The notes beneath the pieces were generated by a model, which was given only the letters and a program-made list of their open reading frames with translations, had not been told where the DNA came from and did no database searches. A DNA stretch of 46,048 bases from Planctomycetota bacterium. GTDB taxonomy: Bacteria; Planctomycetota; Brocadiia; CAIUPP01. The stretch covers positions 4,761 through 50,808 of the forward strand of contig JAKJEM010000011.1 of the NCBI GenBank assembly GCA_022705425.1, given 5' to 3'. Made by a program: the position numbers and the translations under genes. This document shows, in pieces, positions 32,772 through 42,280 of this stretch. The first letter of the stretch is position 1; every line of letters begins with the position of its first letter.

Positions 32772-34868
32772 ATGGACCTCGGCCTGCTCTTCATCCTTCT
32801 CTTCGGCAGCGCATGGCTCTACGGCGCCCTTGTCCTCGCCGTGGTGGACGCGCGCTGGAACCTGAACCGCATCGTCGGGTCCGCCGGGCTCGCGCTCCTG
32901 TCGGCTGCGCTCATTGCCACGAGGCGCACCGGCCCGGAGTGGCTGCTGCTGACGGCCCTGCTCTTCCTGCTCACGGCGCTGATGCCGCGCCTGCTGCGCA
33001 AGTACGTCGGCCTGCTGCTGGCGCAGGGGCGGCTGCGCGCGGCTCTGCTGTGGCAGGCTCTGGCGGGTCCGCCGGCCTTGCGTCTTTCGCCGGCGCAACG
33101 GGAGGAACTGGAGCGCGTGAATGCGCTGCATCAGTCCCTCGACCCGCACGGACCCGGGCCGGAGCGCCGCGCCGGGACCCTGGCGCGGGTTGCGTCGGCC
33201 CCCTCGCGCCGCGCCTTTCACGCCGCTGAACTCGAAGCCGCCGCCCTCCGGCGCGACTACGACTTCGCGCGGGCGCTGATCGAGGACGTGTACGGTCCCG
33301 ACGGCCTTCCGCCGGATTCGCCGTCGCTGTATACGGCGGCCATCGTCCTGGCCGAAAGCAACCGCCCCGCGCGCGCGCTGGCTGCCCTGCGCCGGGCCGA
33401 GGAGCGGCTCGTCCGCGCCGACCCGGCGGACCTGCGGCGCTTCCTGGCCTTCCTGCACGTCTATGCTTCCTGCGGCAGCGTCGCCGATGTGGAACGCCTC
33501 ATCAACCTCAACCCGCGGGCCGTCACGCGATTTCCGGCCGCCCTTCCCTCCTATTGGCGCGGTCTGGCGCTGGCGCGCGCCGACCGTCCCATCGAGGCCG
33601 CCGGCGCGTTCGTGGATGCCGTGGCCCTCACCGAACCGGGCGAGGAAGCACTCCGACGCCACCTGCAACGGCGCATGAGCGCCCCGCCGCCGCCGCTGCC
33701 CGCCGGCGCGCTGGGCGCCGGGGCTGCCGAAGACCTCGATGTTGTCCGCCGCTTCGAGGGCCGTCCGTGGACGCTTCCCGCCAGCCTCTTCGCGCCCCGC
33801 CGGGTCCTCGTCTCGTGGATTCTCGTCGCGCTGTGCCTGGCGATGTTCGCGTTGACCGAGTTCTTCGGGTCCAGCACCGCCACGAATACCCTCGTGCGCT
33901 TCGGGGCCAACGTTTCGGAGCTGGTCCGCCAGGGGGAATGGTGGCGGCTGGTGAGCGGCGTCTTCCTCCACGTCGGCGTGCTGCATCTGCTGTTCAACGT
34001 CTATGCCTGCTTCCTGCTCGGCGCGTTCGTCGAGCGCCTGGTCGGGCGCTGGGAGATGTTCGCGGCCTTCCTGATCTCCGGCGTCGGCGGCAGCGCGGCC
34101 AGCGCCTTTCTGGGGGCCAACGCCGTGTCCGCAGGGGCGTCGGGGGCGGTCTTCGGCCTGCTGGGCGCCGCGACGATCATCGTCCTTCGCTTCCGCAGTC
34201 TGCTGCCCGCCGACGTACGCCGGATGCAGCTGCTCAACTTCCTCTTCATCGCCGCCATCAACATGCTCTATGGTTTGCTGGAGCCGCGGATAGACAACTT
34301 CGCCCACGGCGGGGGATTTGCGGCCGGGGCGCTGACAGCGCTGCTCTTTGCGCCGCCGCACCTGGCGCAGCGCCGGCGTCTCTTCTTTCGCGCCGTCGGC
34401 GGGATCTTGATCGGCGTGATGCTCGTCGTCGCCGGACATGCGGCGAACCACGCTCGGGCCCACGGACCCACCCGCGTCCCCCTGGTCGCCTGGCGCGCGC
34501 CGGCGGGGGCCTGGGCGGTCCACGTCCCGGCGCGCTGGCACGCCGAGAAACGCGAGCCCTTCGATGTCCTGTTCAGCGACCCCTACGGCGCCGCGCTCGG
34601 CGTGGCGGTGTCGGCCTCTGCGCCGCGGCACGACGCGTTTTCCCCTGCCGGGTCGGGCTCGCCGCGCCGGCAGGACGCCCTCGGGCGGGGGTGGGAGGAG
34701 AGCGTGACCGTGATCCCGGAGCGGGACGTGCGCGTCGTCCGCCGGCAGCTCCGCCTGGCGGAGCGCAATCGGGCGGTGACGCTGGTCTATGAGTACGACC
34801 GCGATGAAGCGCGTTACTACGAGCCCCTGCTGGAGCGGCTGTTGGCCGGCGTGGAGACGGCGGACTGA
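32772..34868 (+). CDS. rhomboid-family intramembrane serine protease with extra N- and C-terminal domains
   Basis: The product is about 698 aa. It has two or three N-terminal membrane segments (about 3-75) and a helical, TPR-like cytoplasmic region (about 80-300; AIVLAESNRPARALAALRRAEE). A rhomboid domain follows (about 343-563), with HVGVLHLLFN, nucleophile Ser457 in GASGAVFG and His512 in NFAHGGG. The C-terminal soluble part (about 565-698) lies after a last membrane segment. The Ser-His dyad is intact, so it should cleave membrane proteins. The ATG is used; a GTG 7 codons upstream (32751) is possible and neither has a strong ribosome site. Its 3' end overlaps the convergent deaminase gene by 52 bp. 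Confidence 0.87.
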   Translation: MDLGLLFILLFGSAWLYGALVLAVVDARWNLNRIVGSAGLALLSAALIATRRTGPEWLLLTALLFLLTALMPRLLRKYVGLLLAQGRLRAALLWQALAGPPALRLSPAQREELERVNALHQSLDPHGPGPERRAGTLARVASAPSRRAFHAAELEAAALRRDYDFARALIEDVYGPDGLPPDSPSLYTAAIVLAESNRPARALAALRRAEERLVRADPADLRRFLAFLHVYASCGSVADVERLINLNPRAVTRFPAALPSYWRGLALARADRPIEAAGAFVDAVALTEPGEEALRRHLQRRMSAPPPPLPAGALGAGAAEDLDVVRRFEGRPWTLPASLFAPRRVLVSWILVALCLAMFALTEFFGSSTATNTLVRFGANVSELVRQGEWWRLVSGVFLHVGVLHLLFNVYACFLLGAFVERLVGRWEMFAAFLISGVGGSAASAFLGANAVSAGASGAVFGLLGAATIIVLRFRSLLPADVRRMQLLNFLFIAAINMLYGLLEPRIDNFAHGGGFAAGALTALLFAPPHLAQRRRLFFRAVGGILIGVMLVVAGHAANHARAHGPTRVPLVAWRAPAGAWAVHVPARWHAEKREPFDVLFSDPYGAALGVAVSASAPRHDAFSPAGSGSPRRQDALGRGWEESVTVIPERDVRVVRRQLRLAERNRAVTLVYEYDRDEARYYEPLLERLLAGVETAD

Positions 34869-35449
34869 GCCGCGCCCTGCCGGGCGTTGTAGAGGACGCC
34901 GCCCGCGTCGCGATAGCGGCGCAGCACGGCGGCGGCTTCGGCGCGCCGGAGGTCCACAACCACCTCCACCCCGCGCGCGCGCAGCGCCGCTTCCCATTCC
35001 GGGAGTTTGGCGCCCTCATCGAACCCGATGCCGCGGGCGTCCTCGTCGCGCGCGCCGCAGAGCAGACGGCGGATGCCCGACCACATGATCGCGCCGTAGC
35101 ACATCGCGCACGGTTCCGTGCTGGCGGCAAGGTCCATCGCCGGCAGGCCGTCGCCCCCCAGGTCGAAGGTCCCCCGTGCCCGCTGCGCCGCGATAATCGC
35201 CGTCACCTCGGCGTGGAGCACACAGCAGTTCAGCGGCATGACCAGGTTCACCCCCACGGAAACCAGGCGGCCGGTGTCGCGCTCGAAGACGGCCGCGCCA
35301 AAGGGCCCGCCGCCCGCGGCGATGTTCCGCCGCGCCAATTCGAGGGCCAGGCCCATCCGCTCGTCGTCGGTGGCGTAGCGCCCGGAGCCCCGGCGCGCGA
35401 GTTCCTCCGCCCAGTCCGGCAGCGTCAGCGTCAGCGATGGCGCGGCCAT
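34817..35449 (-). CDS. nucleoside/guanine deaminase (CMP/dCMP-deaminase fold)
   Basis: The 210-aa product has the zinc-dependent deaminase signature: HAE (His79/Glu81) and PCAMC (Cys114, Cys117), with GGPFGAAVF upstream. Overall it resembles guanine deaminase/nucleoside deaminases (SLTL..LARRNIAAGG) more than TadA. It lies 43 bp after the nucleoside hydrolase gene on the same strand, so the pair could release bases and then deaminate them. The C-terminal 20 residues (Ser/Arg-rich) run into the rhomboid gene by 52 bp and look dispensable. The ATG follows AGGGAG at about 10 nt. Confidence 0.87.
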   Translation of the reverse strand: MAAPSLTLTLPDWAEELARRGSGRYATDDERMGLALELARRNIAAGGGPFGAAVFERDTGRLVSVGVNLVMPLNCCVLHAEVTAIIAAQRARGTFDLGGDGLPAMDLAASTEPCAMCYGAIMWSGIRRLLCGARDEDARGIGFDEGAKLPEWEAALRARGVEVVVDLRRAEAAAVLRRYRDAGGVLYNARQGAAQSAVSTPANSRSSRGS

Positions 35450-35492
35450 GTGAACCGTCTCCCTCTCCCGTCGCGGCCTCCCCGGCCGGTCC

Positions 35493-36398
35493 TCAGCCCA
35501 GGAGCGTTTCCATCAGCGTCGCCAGGACCGCGCCCTCGTCCAGGCCCGTCGTTACGGCGATCTCCGGCCCCTCGCCGACGGGCACCGTCATGCCGCGCGT
35601 CAGCCTTCCCTCCAGCTCCACGTCCAGGCGCAGCGGCTCCGTGACGAACAGTTGCGGGGCGAAGAGCCACAGCATGGGGCACAGGTCGTAGAGCACGGGC
35701 CGCGCCTTCCGGCGGTCGTGCGGACGCCACAGCTCAATCAGCCGCCGCAGGGCGCGGGCGCGCGCCGTGTCGGCGGCCGCCAGCGCGGCCAGGTCCTGCT
35801 CGCGCATCGTCGCCCGGCGGGTGACGTCCCACGTCCCCAGGAAGCGCACCCGCCCGCTGCGCAGGACGAGGCGGGCGGCCTCAGGGTCGCAGACGATATT
35901 GTACTCCTTGCGCATCCGGTGCGGCTCTCCCGCCATGGCGGCGATGCCCTTAAGCTTTGCGGCGGTCCCCGGGTGGCGCTCGATCAGGCGGGCGGCGTTG
36001 GTCATTGCGCCGATCGTCACCAGCCAGATGTCGCCCGCGTGCGCCTCGATCGTCCGCGCCAGGAGGTCCACGCCTCCCTCCGCCGCCGGCGGCGGCAGGA
36101 CGTCCTCCGCCGAAACGAGGGGATACTGGTTCGGCTCGCGGCGCAGCCAGGCCCGGCGCGGGTCCTCCGGACGCAGCGCCAGCGGTTCGCCTTCTCCGGC
36201 GGCCCAGGGAATGTCCTCGCGCCCGAAGACCTGGAGCACCTTGGCGACGAGACGGCCTCGCAGGTCGGCGCGCCCGAAGACGGTGGTGACGGCGCGGATG
36301 TCCAGCTCGGGGCGTCGCGCCGCCCACGCGATAGCGATGGCGTCGTCCACATCGTCGCCGATGTCCGTGTCTATGATGATCTTGACGGGGGGAGTCAT
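35493..36398 (-). CDS. inosine/uridine-preferring nucleoside hydrolase family protein
   Basis: The 301-aa product has the calcium-site signature DTDIGDDVDDA (residues 10-20) and the family segments VTIGAMTNAA, EYNIVCDPEAA and a C-terminal YDLCPMLWLF. These enzymes split nucleosides into ribose and base. In the last segment a Tyr stands where many members have His before the Asp, which may alter specificity or activity. It begins 1 bp after the response-regulator stop, so it is probably translated with the two-component genes upstream. No signal peptide is seen; it is cytoplasmic. Confidence 0.88.
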   Translation of the reverse strand: MTPPVKIIIDTDIGDDVDDAIAIAWAARRPELDIRAVTTVFGRADLRGRLVAKVLQVFGREDIPWAAGEGEPLALRPEDPRRAWLRREPNQYPLVSAEDVLPPPAAEGGVDLLARTIEAHAGDIWLVTIGAMTNAARLIERHPGTAAKLKGIAAMAGEPHRMRKEYNIVCDPEAARLVLRSGRVRFLGTWDVTRRATMREQDLAALAAADTARARALRRLIELWRPHDRRKARPVLYDLCPMLWLFAPQLFVTEPLRLDVELEGRLTRGMTVPVGEGPEIAVTTGLDEGAVLATLMETLLG

Positions 36399-36399
36399 T

Positions 36400-37765
<1,366 letters not shown>

Positions 37766-37773
<8 letters not shown>

Positions 37774-38674
37774 TCGGCGCGGCCCCCCTGTCCGGCGTCG
37801 GGGCGGGGGAAGCGTCCGCCGGCGTTGTCGAGTTCGCCGCAAAGGCCCTTTCCGGGTCCAGCGGCAGCGTGATCGTGAAACAGCTTCCCTGGCCCACCTC
37901 GCTGTGGACCGTCAAGCGCCCGCCGTGTTCCTCGATGATCCGTTGCGCCGTCGGCAGGCCGAGGCCCGTCCCGCCCTTGCGCGTCGAATAGAAGGCCTCG
38001 AAGATCTTCGGCAGGTTCTCCGGCGCAATGCCGCGTCCGGTGTCAATCACGTCCACGCGGACCTGGTCCTCGCCCGCCCGCGCCGTGCGCAGGATGACCT
38101 CGCGCGGACGGCCCTCCTCCATCGCCTGCTGCGCATTGAGCAACAGGTTCAGCAGCGCCTGCTTCACGAAGTTCACGTCGCAATAGACCGCCGGAAGCGG
38201 CTCGAAGCTCTTGCGCAACTCGATGTTCTTCGACTTCAGTTCCGGCCCCAGGAACACGGCGACTTCATCCACGACCTTGTTGAGGTCCGTCTGCGTCAGC
38301 GTCAGCGGGTGGCCGCGCACGAAATCGAGGAACGCCTCGAGGATGGCGTTCAGGCGCTTGGCCTCGCCCTGCAGCACCTGCAGGCGCTTGAGCGCGCGGC
38401 GCTGTTCCGGCGTCTCCGCGTCGCGCATCTCCTCGGCCAGCAGTTGAAGGTTCAGGTTCAGGCTGTTGAGGGGATTGCGGATCTCATGCACCAGGCCGCC
38501 CGCGAGCGCTCCGGCGTAGGCCAGATGCTCCGAGCGCCGGTTGCGTTCCATAGCGTCCATCACTTTCTCCTCCCGCCGCGTCATCGAGAGCAGCATCAGG
38601 ATGATCCCGACGACCACGCCGATCGGCAGCAGCGCCGCGACCGCGATGATGGCAAGGGTATAGGCGTCAGGCAT
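37766..38674 (-). CDS. sensor histidine kinase
   Basis: The 302-aa product has one N-terminal membrane helix (about 7-30), an HisKA domain with phospho-acceptor His63 in GLVHEIRNPLNSL, and a HATPase_c domain (N-box LLNLLLNAQQAM, DTGRGI, then GTGLGL). The C-terminal tail is Pro/Ala-rich. There is no periplasmic sensory loop or PAS domain, so the signal is probably sensed in the membrane or through a partner. It overlaps its partner response-regulator gene, forming an NtrB/NtrC-like pair. A TTGCAT-17-TACAAT promoter lies 25-60 bp upstream. Confidence 0.94.
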
Positions 38675-38705
38675 CGGGATGGCCGGCGGAATAGGTCATG
38701 CGGTG

Positions 38706-38734
38706 ATTGTAGAGGGTCAGGGAACGCGATGCAA
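38706..38734 (-). promoter_or_regulatory. promoter candidate for the two-component genes
   Basis: On the minus strand TTGCAT (38734-38729), a 17-nt spacer and TACAAT (38711-38706, 5 of 6). The predicted start is near 38699, giving a leader of about 25 nt. It directly follows the dusB stop, so the two-component genes may be expressed separately from dusB. Confidence 0.5.
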
Positions 38735-38736
38735 GG

Positions 38737-39714
38737 CTACGACGCCGGCGTCGCGGCGGGGCCCAGATACTCCTCCACCGCGCGCAGGAAATCGGCGGTG
38801 GAAGAAATCTTCGTGACGGCCAGGTTGAACTTCTTGCCGTTGACGAGGGCCTTGGCGTAGTGGCAGGACTGCTTGCGCATCATGATCGTTCCGCGCCGTT
38901 CGCCGTGGAGCGCCGTCAGCCCGGCGTAGTGCTCCAGCAGGATGGCGCGCAACGTCTCCTGCGGCGGCACGGGGGGCAGTTCCCCCGTGCGCAGGAGCCC
39001 TTCGGCCTGCATGAAGATCCAGGGCTTGCCGACGGCGGCCTGCGCGATGGCGACGCCGTCGCAGCCGGTCTCCGAGAACATGCGCCGGACGTCGAGGGCG
39101 GTGTGGATGCCGCCGTTGCCGATGACGGGCACGGAGACCGCGCGCTTCACCTGCGCGATGATCGTCCAGTCCGGCGGCAACGTGGCCGCGCCCTCGGCAA
39201 AGCGGGGATGGACGCAGACGGCGACCGCACCGGCGCCCGCGGCGCGCCGCGCCAGCTCGACCGCCGTCACCTTGCCCCGGTAGCGCCCGGCGCGGATTTT
39301 GACCGTCACCGGGACCTTCGATCGGGCGACCATGGCCGCCACGATCCGTTCCGTATGCTCCGGCGACTCCGAAAGCGCGCCGCCCATGCCGTCGGTAAGG
39401 ATCCGGCGCTTGGGACAGCCGCAGTTGAGGTCCACCAGGTCGAAGCCGAGTTCGTTCAGGATGGCCGCCGCCTCGGCGGCCTCGGCGGGGTCGGCAGACA
39501 TGATCTGCCCGGCGATGGGGTGTTCGTCGGGCTGATAGTCGAGGATGTGGAGGGTGGCCGGGATGCGGCGGACCAGATCGCGCGCTTTGACTACCTCGGT
39601 GGTCGCCAGCGCCGCGCCGAAGCGGCGGCAGATGCGCCGGAAGGGCCAACTCGTGTAGGCCGCCATCGGCGCCAGGGTGAGGTTCCCCGCCAGCGCCACC
39701 GAACCGATCCGCAT
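38737..39714 (-). CDS. dusB: tRNA-dihydrouridine synthase (Dus family, DusB-like)
   Basis: This FMN enzyme reduces uridine in tRNA D-loops. The 325-aa product has the TIM-barrel Dus signature LAPMA..T..PFR, the catalytic Cys100 in DLNCGCPKRR, KIRAGR, the GNGGI phosphate motif and a C-terminal helical domain. DusB is the usual sole bacterial Dus. It lies 24 bp after the Gfo/Idh/MocA oxidoreductase gene on the same strand; a functional link between the two is not obvious. Confidence 0.92.
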   Translation of the reverse strand: MRIGSVALAGNLTLAPMAAYTSWPFRRICRRFGAALATTEVVKARDLVRRIPATLHILDYQPDEHPIAGQIMSADPAEAAEAAAILNELGFDLVDLNCGCPKRRILTDGMGGALSESPEHTERIVAAMVARSKVPVTVKIRAGRYRGKVTAVELARRAAGAGAVAVCVHPRFAEGAATLPPDWTIIAQVKRAVSVPVIGNGGIHTALDVRRMFSETGCDGVAIAQAAVGKPWIFMQAEGLLRTGELPPVPPQETLRAILLEHYAGLTALHGERRGTIMMRKQSCHYAKALVNGKKFNLAVTKISSTADFLRAVEEYLGPAATPAS

Positions 39715-39738
39715 GACCGTGGCTCCTGTGCCGGCGCG

Positions 39739-40776
39739 TCACTCGCTGAGGAGTTCTTCGCCTTCGGTCAGCGTGACGACACCCTGCCGCTGGGCGCTCT
39801 CGTGCGCGGCCAGGCAGACCTCGACCGTATGCGCCCCTTCCGCCAGTGTACAGAAGGGCGTCGCCTTGCCCTCGATGGCGTCCAGGAAGTTCCCCGCCTG
39901 CGCGACGAAGGGCTCGTCCACCTGGCCCCTGGCGTCCGGCTTGGGCTTGGGGATGTCCGTCCAGGTCCATTCGTTGCGACGGCGCAGGAAGATTCCCAGG
40001 CGCGAGTTCCAGTTGTCGCACACCAGGGTCCCCAGCGGCCCGGCCACCGTCACCTGGTCCACGCGGTTGGCCTGCCACATGACGCAGTGGACGTTCGCGC
40101 GGGCGGAGTTCCGGCGGAAGCGCAGCAGCAGCGAGGCGGAATCCTCCACCTCCGTCCCCTCGATCTGCTGATGCTCGGCCGTGGCGATCACGCTGCGGAC
40201 GGGGCCGAGATACCACTGGATCAGGTTGACGATGTGGCTGCAGATGTCGAAGATCGCGCCGCCGCCCTGCTCGCGATGGACGGCGTACGTGTTGCGGTAA
40301 TCGGGCCGGGCGACGCGATGGTCGTAGCCGACGACGTGGGTCACGTCGAGGACCTCGCCGATGAGGCCGGAGGCGACCTCGGCCTTCAGGGCGCGGGCGG
40401 TGTCCGTGGCGCGGCGGACGTGCCCCACGGCGGCGACGAGCTGCTTCTCTTCCACGGTCCGCGCCAGATCCTCGATCCCCTCCGTGCTGAGGGCCAGCGG
40501 CTTTTCGATGAGAACGTGCGCGCCGGCCTCGGCCGCGCGCTGGGCGTAGGGAACGTGCAGATTCCCCGGCACACAGACGACAGCGGCGTCGAAGCGCTCG
40601 AGGTCCGCCTTCTCGAAGTCCGGGTACGTGGCCATCAGGGAGTAGCGCTGCGAAAGGTCCGCCAGCCGCTCGGGGCGGCTGTCGCACACCGCCACGGCGG
40701 CGCGCCCGGTCTTCAGGAAACAGCGCACGTGCCGCTCGCCGATGCTTCCGCCGCCGATCACCAGAACTTCGTACAT
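39739..40776 (-). CDS. Gfo/Idh/MocA-family oxidoreductase
   Basis: The 345-aa product has a Rossmann N-terminal domain (VIGGGSIGERHVRCF), the hallmark EKPLA motif (about 91-95) and a C-terminal alpha/beta substrate domain (GGGAIFDICSHIVNLIQWYLG) with the conserved catalytic-region His. Family members oxidise or reduce sugars, inositols or sugar nucleotides. The ATG follows GGGAGCG. It is the first gene of the leftward operon, behind a divergent promoter pair. The substrate is unknown. Confidence 0.9.
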   Translation of the reverse strand: MYEVLVIGGGSIGERHVRCFLKTGRAAVAVCDSRPERLADLSQRYSLMATYPDFEKADLERFDAAVVCVPGNLHVPYAQRAAEAGAHVLIEKPLALSTEGIEDLARTVEEKQLVAAVGHVRRATDTARALKAEVASGLIGEVLDVTHVVGYDHRVARPDYRNTYAVHREQGGGAIFDICSHIVNLIQWYLGPVRSVIATAEHQQIEGTEVEDSASLLLRFRRNSARANVHCVMWQANRVDQVTVAGPLGTLVCDNWNSRLGIFLRRRNEWTWTDIPKPKPDARGQVDEPFVAQAGNFLDAIEGKATPFCTLAEGAHTVEVCLAAHESAQRQGVVTLTEGEELLSE

Positions 40777-40833
40777 GGCCCGCTCCCGTCTGCTGGGGTT
40801 CGTTCGAAAGGGTTCCGATTGACGCGCCCCGGA

Positions 40834-40862
40834 ATCTTACCCCGAAGGCGCGCCCGAGACAA
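40834..40862 (-). promoter_or_regulatory. promoter candidate for the Gfo/Idh/MocA-dusB operon
   Basis: On the minus strand TTGTCT (40862-40857, 4 of 6), a 17-nt spacer and TAAGAT (40839-40834, 4 of 6). Its -35 lies 3 bp from the -35 of the rightward promoter, so the two face away from each other. Confidence 0.5.
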
Positions 40863-40865
40863 GCC

Positions 40866-40893
40866 TTGCTTTCCCCGCGCGACGCGGTACACT
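40866..40893 (+). promoter_or_regulatory. promoter candidate for the M19 dipeptidase gene
   Basis: TTGCTT (40866-40871), a 16-nt spacer and TACACT (40888-40893, 4 of 6), 30 bp before the dipeptidase ATG. It is divergent from the leftward promoter beside it. Confidence 0.4.
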
Positions 40894-40922
40894 CAAGGCG
40901 TTGCGGCGGAAGGGAGGATTCC

Positions 40923-42134
40923 ATGACGGCGTTCGGGTTCGAACCGTGGCTGCCGGAGGCGCGGGCGCTGCACCGCGAGATTCCCGTCTTCGTGCCGTAC
41001 ATCGAACACTACGGCGGGGTCTTCAAGCCTTCGGGACAGCGGCAGTGCGACGTCGAGAAGCTCGACGCCGCGGGAATCCGCGTCTTCGGGGCGGCGGTCG
41101 GCCACGGCCCGCACGCCCTGGCCATCGGGCCCGGCGAGGTCGGCATCATGGCCCCCGACGATCTGCTCCATGAGCGCCTCACTCAGAAGCTCCGAAAGCT
41201 CCTCGACGATGCGCGCGAGTGCCCCCGCGCCCGGCAAGTCCTCACCGCCGCCGACCTGCGCCCTGCGCCGGGCGACGATTCGCTGCGCTTCTTCCTCCTC
41301 GCCACGGGGCAGCGGCAGTACCGCACCCTGGCAGACGTGGATTTCTTCTTCCGGCTCGGGCTGCGCGCCGCCCACCTGGCCGGAGACAAGTACCTCCGCG
41401 GAATCTTCGTCGAGAAGGCCGATGGCGCGCCGGTGCCGGTCGTCGGCGAGTTCGGGCGGCAGGTCCTGGCGCGCATGAACGAACTCGGCATCGTAATTGA
41501 TACCGCCCACATGTCCGACGAGGCGGTGATCGAAGTCGCCCGCCTCACGACACGGCCCATCTTCGACGGCCACACGTGCAGCCGCGACCTTGTGCCCTCC
41601 TCGCGCGGCCTGAGCGACGCGGCTCTCCGGGCCATCGCGTCCACCGGCGGCTGCGTGGGGATTCATTTCGCCGATCACATGCTCGCGGAGTGCGTGAACG
41701 GGACCAAGTACCCCGGCCCCGGCTACGCCGGAACGGCGGGCCTGCACGCCTACCACCGCCGCGTCCTGGCACAGGCGAAGGACCCCGCCGAGATCAAGCG
41801 CCTGCGCGACGACGCGGCGGGGCGGGCGCAATTTCTGCGCGAGAATGGCTTTCCGCCGATCCCCCCGCCCGGACGCGAGCGCATCGTTGCCGTCGCCCAC
41901 ATGGCCGACCACGTGGAGTATCTCGTCAAGGTTGTCGGCGTCGAGCACGTGGGCCTGGGCGGCGACGTCAACGGCATCGGCGACGACCAGTGGCCGCTGG
42001 GCATGGACCACGTCGGCCAACTGCCGAGTCTCACGGCGGAGCTCCTTCGGCGGGGTTGGACGCCGGAGGCGCTGCGAAAGTTCCTTTCGGAGAACTGGCG
42101 GCGCGTCTTCGAGGCCGGCTTCCCCCCGGCGTAG
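40923..42134 (+). CDS. membrane-dipeptidase-like (peptidase M19) protein
   Basis: The 403-aa product resembles renal-type dipeptidases. It has VIDTAHMSDEAVIEVA, RPIFDGHTCSRDLVPSSRGLSD, GGCVGIHF and VGLGGDVNGIG, matching the barrel strands that carry metal-ligand His and Asp residues. The expected N-terminal His-x-Asp zinc motif (DGHNDL in typical members) is not found; the same region reads HREIPVFVPYIEHYGG. The enzyme may bind only one metal or act on another substrate. No signal peptide is seen. Family members split dipeptides, often with D-residues, and some hydrolyse other amides. The ATG at MTAFGFE follows GGAAGGAGG-like sequence. Confidence 0.83.
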   Translation: MTAFGFEPWLPEARALHREIPVFVPYIEHYGGVFKPSGQRQCDVEKLDAAGIRVFGAAVGHGPHALAIGPGEVGIMAPDDLLHERLTQKLRKLLDDARECPRARQVLTAADLRPAPGDDSLRFFLLATGQRQYRTLADVDFFFRLGLRAAHLAGDKYLRGIFVEKADGAPVPVVGEFGRQVLARMNELGIVIDTAHMSDEAVIEVARLTTRPIFDGHTCSRDLVPSSRGLSDAALRAIASTGGCVGIHFADHMLAECVNGTKYPGPGYAGTAGLHAYHRRVLAQAKDPAEIKRLRDDAAGRAQFLRENGFPPIPPPGRERIVAVAHMADHVEYLVKVVGVEHVGLGGDVNGIGDDQWPLGMDHVGQLPSLTAELLRRGWTPEALRKFLSENWRRVFEAGFPPA

Positions 42135-42191
42135 CGTCCGGCGCGGCACCGGCGACGGCGGAAGTTGACGGGGGGGCGCACAATTTCCAGC

Positions 42192-42220
42192 TTGACTTCC
42201 CGCCGAACGAGGGATATACT
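42192..42220 (+). promoter_or_regulatory. strong sigma70-type promoter for the GspF/prepilin operon
   Basis: TTGACT (42192-42197, 5 of 6), a 17-nt spacer and TATACT (42215-42220, 5 of 6) give the best promoter match in the window. The predicted start is near 42227, about 55 nt before the first GspF gene. The gene-free interval is 42135-42280. Confidence 0.75.
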
Positions 42221-42280
42221 TCTTCCAGGCACGGAACTAACGATGCACTCCTGCGCGCGTTAGTAGGAACGAGGCACAAG

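Noticed and set aside
40930..40960. A tRNA T-arm-like GGGTTCGAACC sequence
   Set aside because: It is inside the start of the dipeptidase coding region, and no acceptor, D or anticodon arms can be built around it.
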